DNA from: Planctomycetia bacterium
GTDB taxonomy: Bacteria; Planctomycetota; UBA1135; GCA-002686595
NCBI GenBank assembly: GCA_005778045.1
Contig: SXKQ01000013.1
Location: 1 to 5,630, forward strand
Reading direction: 5' to 3'
DNA length: 5,630 nucleotides
The position numbers were made by a program, and so were the translations under genes. Of the stretch, positions 1 through 5,428 are shown piece by piece. Every line of letters starts with the position of its first letter. Position 1 is the first letter of the stretch. The notes below the pieces were generated by a model. That model had not been told where the DNA came from, made no database searches, and saw only the letters and a program-made list of their open reading frames with translations.

Positions 1-308
1 ATGCCCTTGAGCGCGTGGCTCTCGACCGGCACGCCGAGCACCGGCAGCACCGTCTGCGCGGCCACCAGGCCCGGCAGGTGCGCCGCACCGCCGGCACCCG
101 CGATGATCACGTCGAGCCCGCGGCCCTCGGCGGTGCGCGCGTACTCCACCATCCACTCCGGCGTGCGGTGCGCGCTCACGACCTGGCACTCGTGCTCGAC
201 GCCGAGCTCCTTCAGCGTCGCGCTCGCGTGCTGCATCGTCTCCCAGTCGCTCTTGGAGCCCATGATCACGCCCACGCGCGGGCCGCCCGAAGTTTTCGCG
301 GTGCTCAT
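1..308 (-). CDS. purE: PurE, N5-carboxyaminoimidazole ribonucleotide mutase (N-terminal part, runs off the window)
   Basis: PurE converts N5-CAIR to CAIR in de novo purine synthesis, as a soluble cytoplasmic oligomer. Translating the minus strand from the ATG at 308-306 gives 102 codons without a stop before the window edge. Family proteins are about 160-180 residues, so roughly the last third is missing. The class I signature is intact: the phosphate-binding loop [10 protein letters not shown] (residues 16-25), the SAHRTP motif with the catalytic histidine at residue 47, and the glycine-rich [12 protein letters not shown] (69-80) followed by VLGVPV (90-95). These match E. coli PurE almost block for block from memory. 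The ATG fits the usual short N-terminus; no clear Shine-Dalgarno lies just upstream. An in-frame TTG at 347-345 is a less likely alternative start. The gene follows the DUF1294 gene by 50 bases on the same strand. A purK partner, if present, would lie beyond the left edge. Confidence 0.95.
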   Translation of the reverse strand, partial: MSTAKTSGGPRVGVIMGSKSDWETMQHASATLKELGVEHECQVVSAHRTPEWMVEYARTAEGRGLDVIIAGAGGAAHLPGLVAAQTVLPVLGVPVESHALKG

Positions 309-332
309 CGTGCGCGCAGCGTAGTTCCGACG

Positions 333-354
333 GCGCGGCTGGCGCAAGCCGCGC
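333..354 (-). terminator. GC-rich hairpin between the DUF1294 gene and purE
   Basis: A perfect 8-base inverted repeat, GCGCGGCT at 333-340 and AGCCGCGC at 347-354, is separated by a 6-base loop. It lies 4 bases past the stop codon of the minus-strand DUF1294 gene and ahead of the purE start. No T-tract follows it on the minus strand, so it is not a canonical intrinsic terminator. It could weaken read-through, protect the 3' end of the DUF1294 message, or be a chance structure in GC-rich DNA. Confidence 0.35.
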
Positions 355-358
355 GGTT

Positions 359-670
359 CTAGCCCTGCGTTTCCAGCGTCAGCCAGCCGCGCTGGAAGGC
401 CCAGATCAGCGCCGAGACCATCGAGGCGTTGACGATCGTGACCCCGACCGCGAGCGCGAGGAACGAGAGCGTGCGCGTCTTGTGCCGGAAGGTCCGCATG
501 CCGATCCACAGGCCGGGGCTCGCGAGCGGTAGCGCGAGCATCGCCAGCGTGCCCTCGCTGATGCGCCGCAGGCTGCGCTCGGCGAGCACCTTGTCGATGC
601 CCTGTGCCGCGAAGGCGACGAGGTTCACCACGCACAGGAGTGCCAGCGCAAGCCACGGATCAACAGTCAT
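359..670 (-). CDS. DUF1294 family small integral membrane protein
   Basis: This 103-residue protein has the layout of the DUF1294 family, short bacterial inner-membrane proteins of unknown function. A hydrophobic helix at about residues 7-24 contains the Asn16 typical of the family. The conserved D26-K27, the RRISE stretch (35-39) and the GMRTFRHKT block (57-65), which is the most diagnostic feature, follow. Further hydrophobic segments lie at about 41-56 and 67-93, so about three membrane spans are likely. I start at the ATG at 670-668 because the family begins just before the first helix. A frame open to the ATG at 736 would add 22 polar, Arg-rich residues and use up nearly all of the divergent promoter space. 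The gene is transcribed away from the hypothetical gene at 743 and lies 50 bases upstream of purE, possibly in one unit. No biochemical role is established for this family as far as I know. Confidence 0.85.
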   Translation of the reverse strand: MTVDPWLALALLCVVNLVAFAAQGIDKVLAERSLRRISEGTLAMLALPLASPGLWIGMRTFRHKTRTLSFLALAVGVTIVNASMVSALIWAFQRGWLTLETQG

Positions 671-742
671 GGTCCGCGACAGCGTAGCGTTCTTCGCATT
701 CCGTCGTTGCGGCGTGCGCCGCTCTTGCGCGAGCATGGGGGT
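671..742. promoter_or_regulatory. Divergent intergenic region, presumed to hold both promoters
   Basis: These 72 bases separate two divergently oriented genes, so promoters for both should lie here or reach into the flanking coding ends. I see no convincing -35/-10 pair on either strand, and neither gene has a strong Shine-Dalgarno. A run of G at 737-741 sits only one base before the plus-strand ATG at 743. The regulatory role is inferred from layout alone. Confidence 0.4.
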
Positions 743-1375
743 ATGCCTGCGCTCGACGTGCTGCTCCCCGATCCCCTCGTCGCCTCATCCCTTCCCGAGG
801 ATCGCCGCCTCCTCGTCCGCTACCTGCGCGATTATCTCATCACTGGCGTGGTGCAGGAGCCGCCTCAGCTGCACTCGTCGCACAAGCAGATCCGCGTCGA
901 CGAACGCCGCGAACCGATCGGTCAGGTGGCGTGGAAGTGGTCTGAGCTCGCCGGCAAGTACGCGGGCTGTCCTTTCTGGAGTACCGAGGCGTTGCGCGTG
1001 GTGGTCAGCCTCGACGCGCGCTGGCCGGGCCGCACGCTGAAGCGCGTGTGCGAGCGCGTCTCGAAGGGCTACTTCCTCGAGAGCATCCAGCACGAAAACG
1101 TGTACCCGCGCCTTGAGTGGACCGCGCGCCTGCAGGCTCTCGTCGCAACCGAAGCCGTTCCCTCGGAGCCCGACCTCGAGGCGCTGCTCGACCGCTTCAG
1201 CGTCGGCTGCGTCCTTACGCGCGCGCAGGTCGACGAGATCGCCGCGCGCCCGAGCAACGCTGAAAACCCATGGCTACGCTGCCAAGGCACCTCCATCCGC
1301 CTGCTCCCCAACCCTGCTTGGAGCGAGTCGCACCTCACCTCGGTCCGCGAGTCCGGCCTGCTCGCGCCGCGCTAG
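743..1375 (+). CDS. Hypothetical protein, 210 residues, family not recognised
   Basis: I do not recognise this protein. It has G/C-ending codon use like its neighbours and no rival frame with recognisable content, so it is probably real. It looks soluble, with no signal peptide or membrane span. The N-terminal 40 residues are Leu/Asp/Arg-rich and probably helical. Other visible stretches are a Trp-containing segment QVAWKWSEL (61-69), CPFWSTEAL (76-84), a basic segment around 94-108, and an aromatic SIQHENVYPRLEW (114-126). The C-terminal part reads FSVGCVLTRAQVDEI (152-166) and then ENPWLRCQGTSIRLL (174-188). Four cysteines (76, 103, 156, 180) form no recognisable metal-binding pattern. The start at 743 (MPALDVLLPDPL) is preferred over in-frame TTG at 707, which would add a basic dozen residues. 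Tandem hairpins around and after its stop suggest its own transcription unit rather than the downstream operon. Confidence 0.7.
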   Translation: MPALDVLLPDPLVASSLPEDRRLLVRYLRDYLITGVVQEPPQLHSSHKQIRVDERREPIGQVAWKWSELAGKYAGCPFWSTEALRVVVSLDARWPGRTLKRVCERVSKGYFLESIQHENVYPRLEWTARLQALVATEAVPSEPDLEALLDRFSVGCVLTRAQVDEIAARPSNAENPWLRCQGTSIRLLPNPAWSESHLTSVRESGLLAPR

Positions 1376-1385
1376 AGCGCGGCGC
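1364..1385 (+). terminator. Perfect GC hairpin across the stop codon of the hypothetical gene
   Basis: GCGCCGCGCT (1364-1373) and AGCGCGGCGC (1376-1385) are perfect 10-base inverted arms around the central AG of the TAG stop. In RNA this gives a stem of about 9 pairs with a 4-base loop. No U-tract follows directly, so on its own it resembles a 3'-end stabilising or Rho-assisted structure more than a complete intrinsic terminator. Together with the next hairpin it marks the end of the transcript. Confidence 0.45.
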
Positions 1386-1395
1386 ACCCTCACGG

Positions 1396-1424
1396 CGCGC
1401 GCGGGGGCGTCCGCAGCGCGTTTT
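1396..1424 (+). terminator. Intrinsic-terminator-like hairpin followed by TTTT
   Basis: The left arm 1396-1404 (CGCGCGCGG) pairs with 1411-1420 (CCGCAGCGCG), leaving one bulged A at 1415. That is nine G:C pairs around a 6-base loop, and the stem is followed at once by TTTT (1421-1424). This is the best terminator geometry in the window, although the T-run is short. It lies 20 bases after the stop of the hypothetical gene and 21 bases before the radical SAM start, so it separates the two units or acts as an attenuating structure in the leader of the downstream operon. Confidence 0.5.
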
Positions 1425-1445
1425 CGGTAGCATCTGAACCCTCCC

Positions 1446-3128
1446 ATGCGAGTCCTTTTCGTCTATCCGAACCTCTACACACAGATGGGGTTCAACCATG
1501 GGCTGGCGACGTTGTCGGCGGTGCTCAAGCGCGCCGGGCACGAGACGCGGCTCCTGAACCAGAACGAGAACCTGCCGCCTGTCCCGACGGAGGACGACGT
1601 GCTGGCGCTCGTGCGCGACTGGCAGCCCGGGCTGATCGCGTTCTCGTGCCTGACCCAGCAGTATCGCGCCGCGAAGGAGCTCGCAACGTGGCTGCGGCGC
1701 GCGGCGGCGCAGCGCGGGTTCGAGCTGCCCCCGATGCTCGTCGGCGGAATCCACCCCACGATGGTGCCGACCGAGGTCATGTCGGATGGCGTCTGGGATC
1801 ACGTCGGCGTCGGCGAGTGCGAGGACGCGCTGCTCGAACTCGTGACGCGCCTCGAGCGCGGCGAGCGGCCCGACGACGTGCGCAACTTCCTCGCTTGGAA
1901 GGGCGGCGTGCGACCCGCGGCGGCCGAATTCGCGCCGGTTCCGAGCGAGCTGTGGCACCACAATCCGGTCGGCGAGTTCCCGGACATGCGCACGCTGCCG
2001 ATGCCGGACTACGAGCTGTTCGACACGCAGCGTATCACCGACCAGAAGCATGGCTGGTTCGGGTTGCTCTCGTCGCGCGGCTGCCCGTACCGCTGCACCT
2101 ATTGTCTCAATCACAAGATCGTCGATCGCTACCGCGACGAGCTCGGCCGCTCGACTACGCAGATCGGCTTCTTCCGCTTCCGCCCGCCGCAGCTCCTGAT
2201 CGAGGAGATCCAGTGGGTGCTCGCGCGCTACAAGAACATCGGCACGTTCATCTTCGACGACGACCTGTTCACGCAGAATGTGCAGCACGCAATCGCGGTC
2301 TGCGACGCGTACCACGCAGCGGGGATCAAGGTGCCCTTCGTCGTGAACAGTCACGTGAAGCAGCTCGATCCGCGCGTCGCCGAGGCGCTCGCGAAGGCCG
2401 GTTGCCGGATCCTCAAACTCGGCATCGAGTCAGGTTCCCCGCGCGTGCGCAAGGAAGTGCTGCAGCGCTTCATGTCGAACGACGACATCTTCAATACCGT
2501 CGAGGCGGCGGAGATGTTCGGTCTGCACACGTCGGGCTTCCTGATGGTGGGCCTGCCCTACGAGACGCGCGAGGAGCGCTGGGAGACCGTCGACGTGCTC
2601 GCGAAGTCCGGCATCGGCCGCTTCCGTACCTCGCTATTTTTTCCGTTTCCGGGCACCGAGAGCTACGCGCTCGCGCTCAAGGGCGGCTATGTCGATCCGG
2701 CGCGCGAGGTCAAACTCACTGACTTCACCGAATCCTCGTGCATGGACTTCGGAGCGGAGGAGAACCTGTTCATCGACAAGCTCGCGACCTGCATGCCGTG
2801 GTTCGTGAACTCGCGCCTCGATCGCTATCGCGAGGCGCCTGCGAGCGCGCGCTACCGCGGCATCGTCGAGCGCGTGCTCGCGATGGGGCTCGAGGAGTGG
2901 GAGGCGTTCAAGCTCTCCGTCCGCAAGCTCGACGCCGAGCTCTCCGCCGCAGCCGTCGCGGCCGGCGAGCTCCACTACGCGATCAAGTACAACGCCTTCA
3001 TGGGCGTACGCTCCGACTACTACCTCGCCGAGGAAGCGGGCATCGAGTGGCACACCGCCGCCGCCAAGCCCGTTCCCGAGCGGCTGGCCGAGCTCGCCCT
3101 TGCCGCGGCCGCCAGCGAGATGTGCTGA
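1446..3128 (+). CDS. Cobalamin (B12)-binding radical SAM protein
   Basis: This 560-residue protein has two recognisable parts. Residues 1-150 form a B12-binding Rossmann-like domain: MRVLFVYPNL at the start, GLATLSAVLKRAGHE (19-33), GGIHPTMVPTEV (100-111) and the GVGECEDALLELV stretch (121-133). No DxHxxG motif is present, as in many radical SAM B12 proteins. The radical SAM core starts at residue 207 and holds the [4Fe-4S] cluster cysteines 213, 217 and 220 in GCPYRCTYCLNH. FIFDDDLFT (268-276), LGIESGS (325-331), GFLMVGLPYET (364-374) and FPFPGTE (399-405) are typical later strands. The last 140 residues are an unassigned helical-looking tail. Enzymes of this architecture do methylations, ring contractions or C-C and C-S chemistry; the substrate here cannot be read from sequence. 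It is first in an operon with two heptose-activation genes, so a sugar, nucleotide sugar or glycolipid is a reasonable guess. No Shine-Dalgarno precedes the ATG. Confidence 0.9.
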   Translation: MRVLFVYPNLYTQMGFNHGLATLSAVLKRAGHETRLLNQNENLPPVPTEDDVLALVRDWQPGLIAFSCLTQQYRAAKELATWLRRAAAQRGFELPPMLVGGIHPTMVPTEVMSDGVWDHVGVGECEDALLELVTRLERGERPDDVRNFLAWKGGVRPAAAEFAPVPSELWHHNPVGEFPDMRTLPMPDYELFDTQRITDQKHGWFGLLSSRGCPYRCTYCLNHKIVDRYRDELGRSTTQIGFFRFRPPQLLIEEIQWVLARYKNIGTFIFDDDLFTQNVQHAIAVCDAYHAAGIKVPFVVNSHVKQLDPRVAEALAKAGCRILKLGIESGSPRVRKEVLQRFMSNDDIFNTVEAAEMFGLHTSGFLMVGLPYETREERWETVDVLAKSGIGRFRTSLFFPFPGTESYALALKGGYVDPAREVKLTDFTESSCMDFGAEENLFIDKLATCMPWFVNSRLDRYREAPASARYRGIVERVLAMGLEEWEAFKLSVRKLDAELSAAAVAAGELHYAIKYNAFMGVRSDYYLAEEAGIEWHTAAAKPVPERLAELALAAAASEMC

Positions 3129-3129
3129 C

Positions 3130-4137
3130 ATGCCGATTCCGGACTACGCGCGCCTGCAGGTGGGAGTCGTCGGAGACCTGATCGCCGATCACTATCTCGT
3201 GACCGAACCTCGCTCGCTGTCGCGCGAAGCGCCGGTGATGGTGCTGCGCTACGCGAGCGAGCATGTGCAGGCGGGCGGAGCGGCGAACGTGGCGCGCAAC
3301 GTGCGGGCGCTGGGCTGCGCGACGCGGCTGCACGGGGCGATCGGGCGCGATGCGCGCGGTCGCGAGCTCGGCGAGCTGCTCGACAGCCAGCGTATCGACT
3401 GCTTGGGGCTCGAGAGCGCGCCCGCGTGGACCACGCCGACCAAGATGCGCATCGTCGCGGCCGAGCCCCGCCGCAGCCTTCAACAGGTGCTGCGCGTCGA
3501 TCGCGAGCCCGCGGTGCCGCCGCCCGCGGAGGTGCGCGCGCGCGTGCGCGAACGGCTGCTCTCCATGGCGGCCTCGACGGACGCGCTGCTCGTCTCGGAC
3601 TACGGCTACGGCACGGTCGATGCGGAGCTCGGATTGATCTGCGCGACGCTGGCCTCCAAGGGCGTGACCGTGGTGCTCGATCCGCGCTCGGGGCCCGAGG
3701 GCTTTTCCGGGATCACCGCGCTGACGCCGAACATCGGCGAGCTCGCACGCTTCACGGGTCGCGTTGTGGAAGAGCTCGACGAGCTGCGGGCGGTGGCGGA
3801 TGCCGCGCACGAGCTGCTCACGCGCGTACCGATGCGCTGGCTGCTGGTCACGCGCGGCAACAAGGGCATGGCGCTCTTCGGAGAAGGCTGCCCGCCGCGC
3901 GGTGTGGTCGTCGAGGCTTCGGGCTCGGGCAACGTCACCGATGTAACGGGCGCCGGGGACACCGCTGCGGCCGTGTTCACGCTGTCTCTCGCGGCGGGCT
4001 GCGATGGCCCGCGCGCCATGGCGCTGGCCAACGCTGCTTCCGGTGTCGTCGTGATGGAACACGGCACGGCGGTCTGCACGCCCGAGCAACTCCGCGCCGC
4101 GGTGCCGCTGGCGCCGGTCCCGGTGCGCACGGCATGA
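3130..4137 (+). CDS. rfaE1: RfaE1-type heptose-7-phosphate kinase (PfkB/ribokinase family)
   Basis: The family enzyme phosphorylates D-glycero-D-manno-heptose 7-phosphate at C1 with ATP, an early cytoplasmic step to activated heptose. The 335 residues align along the whole kinase half of E. coli HldE (from memory): VGVVGDLIADHYL (11-23), SREAPV (31-36) for SPEAPV, AGGAANVARNVRALG (48-62), PTKMRIV (103-109), LRVDRE (121-126), SDYGYG (156-161), LTPNIGE (198-204), LLVTRGNKGM (238-247) and DVTGAGDT (271-278), where Asp277 is the expected catalytic base. Two usual lysines differ: the DYAKG motif reads DYGYG, and DPKG reads DPRS (184-187), so a related sugar phosphate is possible. The ATG at 3130 is one base after the stop of the radical SAM gene, with GAGA 9 bases upstream as a weak ribosome site. 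An upstream in-frame start at 3100 would overlap the previous gene and add unlike residues. The stop overlaps the next start. Confidence 0.88.
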   Translation: MPIPDYARLQVGVVGDLIADHYLVTEPRSLSREAPVMVLRYASEHVQAGGAANVARNVRALGCATRLHGAIGRDARGRELGELLDSQRIDCLGLESAPAWTTPTKMRIVAAEPRRSLQQVLRVDREPAVPPPAEVRARVRERLLSMAASTDALLVSDYGYGTVDAELGLICATLASKGVTVVLDPRSGPEGFSGITALTPNIGELARFTGRVVEELDELRAVADAAHELLTRVPMRWLLVTRGNKGMALFGEGCPPRGVVVEASGSGNVTDVTGAGDTAAAVFTLSLAAGCDGPRAMALANAASGVVVMEHGTAVCTPEQLRAAVPLAPVPVRTA

Positions 4138-4622
4138 GCGCGTCGCGGATCTGGCCGCGCGAGGAGCTCGCGCGCGAGCTGGCTCGGCTGCGCGCGCAGC
4201 GATCCGGGTCGCGCATCGTGCTCGCGAATGGTTGCTTCGACCTGCTGCACGTCGGGCATGTGCGCTACCTCGAGGACGCGCGTGCGCGCGGTGACGTGCT
4301 GGTCGTCGCGCTCAACACGGATGAGTCCGTGCGCGGGCTCAAGGGTCCGGCGCGGCCGCTGATGCCGCTCGAGGAGCGCGCTGAGGTCGTCGGCGCTCTG
4401 CGTTGCGTGGACTATGTGCTCGCGTTCGCCGAGCGCGACATGGAGGCGACTCTGCGCGCGCTTCGACCTGACGTGCACGCCAAGGGCAGCGACTACACGG
4501 TCGAGACGGTCCCAGAGCGAGCTGTGGATCGCGAGCTCGGCATCGAGGTCGCGATCTGCGGCGACGCGAAGACGCGCTCGTCGACGGGCTTCGCCACGAG
4601 GCTCGGCGGGACTGGGGCGTGA
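4134..4622 (+). CDS. rfaE2: RfaE2-type heptose-1-phosphate nucleotidyltransferase
   Basis: This cytidylyltransferase-fold enzyme would transfer a nucleotidyl group, usually AMP from ATP, to heptose 1-phosphate, giving activated heptose for lipopolysaccharide or a similar glycan. The 162 residues match the C-terminal domain of HldE: IVLANGCFDLLHVGH (28-42) with the HxGH catalytic histidines 39 and 42, VVALNTDESVRGLKG (57-71), RPLMPLEERAEVVGAL (74-89), VDYVLAF (92-98) and KGSDY (117-121). The final RSSTGFATRL (148-157) replaces the usual ST(T/S)-containing end segment. The length is normal for a stand-alone RfaE2. The ATG at 4134 sits in an ATGA overlap with the kinase stop, which argues for translational coupling and stoichiometric production. 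The same frame stays open far upstream, but that portion is antisense-like Arg/Ala-rich sequence inside the kinase gene. A gmhA isomerase and gmhB phosphatase, needed for the full pathway, are not in the window. Confidence 0.92.
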   Translation: MSASRIWPREELARELARLRAQRSGSRIVLANGCFDLLHVGHVRYLEDARARGDVLVVALNTDESVRGLKGPARPLMPLEERAEVVGALRCVDYVLAFAERDMEATLRALRPDVHAKGSDYTVETVPERAVDRELGIEVAICGDAKTRSSTGFATRLGGTGA

Positions 4623-5428
4623 GCGAGACTCCCGTCGTGTCCCGTGCGAGGCGTGCATTCGCACTCGCGGTCTGGCTCGCGGCCTCGACGCTCGGCACGA
4701 TCTGTGGCATCGGCGGCGGGATCTTCGCGACGCCGATCCAGCACTACGTGTGCAAGGTGCCGTTGCCGCGTGCGATCAGCATTTCACTCGTGCTCGTGTT
4801 CGTGATGACGGTCGTGGCGACCGTCGGCGAGTCCATGCGGCCCGATGGAGCGATCAACTGGAGTGTCGTGGCGCTGCTGCTCGCGGGCAGTATCCCCGGC
4901 GCCCAGCTCGGCTATGCCGTGGGCAGCCGCGCAAGCGTGCGCGCCCTCAAGATCGCGTTCGTGGTCCTGATGGTCGCGGCCGCGATTCGAACTGCGACCC
5001 TGAGCTCGCAGGGCGGTGTCGAGCAGCGGAACGACGTGGAACTCGCCGCTCTCGAAGCGTTCCTGACGGTGGCCATCGGCCTCGGCGGGGGATTCCTCGC
5101 GCCCCTGCTCGGCGTCGGCGGCGGCATTCTCGTGATCCCGATGCTGTTCCTGACGATTCCCGAGATGACGTACCTCGAGGCCCGCGCCTGCAGCATGGCG
5201 ATGAGCATCGTCAACGCCGCGCAGTCGGTCTGGCTGCACATGCGCGACGGCCGCGTCGACTTTCGCGCCGCGGCTCCCTACGCGCTCATGGCCGTAGTAG
5301 GCGCGCTCGCGGGCACGTCGCTTGTGCACCTGCCCGGCTGGGGCGAGGTCGCTCGCATCGCGCTCGTGTGCGTGCTGCTGTTCGTCGCCGCGCGCTTCGC
5401 GCTCGACGTCCGCGCTACACGGGAGTGA
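4619..5428 (+). CDS. TauE/SafE family permease (sulfite/organosulfonate exporter-like)
   Basis: This 269-residue polytopic inner-membrane protein has the internal duplication of the TauE/SafE family (DUF81): [10 protein letters not shown] (30-39) in the first half and [10 protein letters not shown] (165-174) in the second, each followed by a small-residue and proline-rich helix. [12 protein letters not shown] (93-104) is the typical loop after the third span. Hydrophobic segments lie at about 13-38, 52-70, 82-101, 109-126, 145-180, 218-235 and 244-262. Residues 127-143 are a polar loop dividing the halves. Family members export sulfite, sulfoacetate or other anions, but the substrate of this one cannot be assigned. 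The start is a GTG at 4619 that overlaps the preceding TGA (GTGA), so expression is probably coupled to rfaE2. The GC-rich GGCGGGACTGGGG just upstream may help ribosome binding. Its 3' end overlaps the opposite-strand anion permease by 14 bases. Confidence 0.88.
   Translation: MSETPVVSRARRAFALAVWLAASTLGTICGIGGGIFATPIQHYVCKVPLPRAISISLVLVFVMTVVATVGESMRPDGAINWSVVALLLAGSIPGAQLGYAVGSRASVRALKIAFVVLMVAAAIRTATLSSQGGVEQRNDVELAALEAFLTVAIGLGGGFLAPLLGVGGGILVIPMLFLTIPEMTYLEARACSMAMSIVNAAQSVWLHMRDGRVDFRAAAPYALMAVVGALAGTSLVHLPGWGEVARIALVCVLLFVAARFALDVRATRE

Noticed and set aside
1..362. Plus-strand open frames at the left edge (about 107 and 115 codons)
   Set aside because: They lie opposite the clear PurE reading frame and encode no recognisable protein.
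671..736. Longer start for the DUF1294 protein at the ATG at 736
   Set aside because: It would add 22 polar residues absent from the family layout and nearly reach the divergent gene's start, leaving no promoter space.
1335..2354. Long minus-strand open frame (339 codons) antisense to the hypothetical gene end and the radical SAM gene
   Set aside because: The translation is Arg/Ala/His/Glu-rich low-complexity sequence with no motif. It is a by-product of G/C-ending codons in the real plus-strand gene, which carries clear radical SAM motifs.
1646..2722. Plus-strand open frame of 358 codons inside the radical SAM gene
   Set aside because: It is out of frame with the motif-bearing protein, very rich in Arg and Ala, and has no recognisable domain.
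2998..4089. Minus-strand open frame of 363 codons opposite the kinase gene
   Set aside because: Its composition is typical of an antisense shadow in GC-rich DNA; the plus strand encodes a full PfkB kinase here.
3426..4133. Upstream in-frame extension of rfaE2 by 236 codons
   Set aside because: The extension lies wholly within the kinase gene in another frame and is Arg/Ala-rich. The RfaE2 domain begins normally after the ATG at 4134.
3606..4664. Minus-strand open frame of 352 codons opposite rfaE1/rfaE2
   Set aside because: It has no motif, a Ser/Ala/Arg-rich translation, and lies opposite two well-supported genes.
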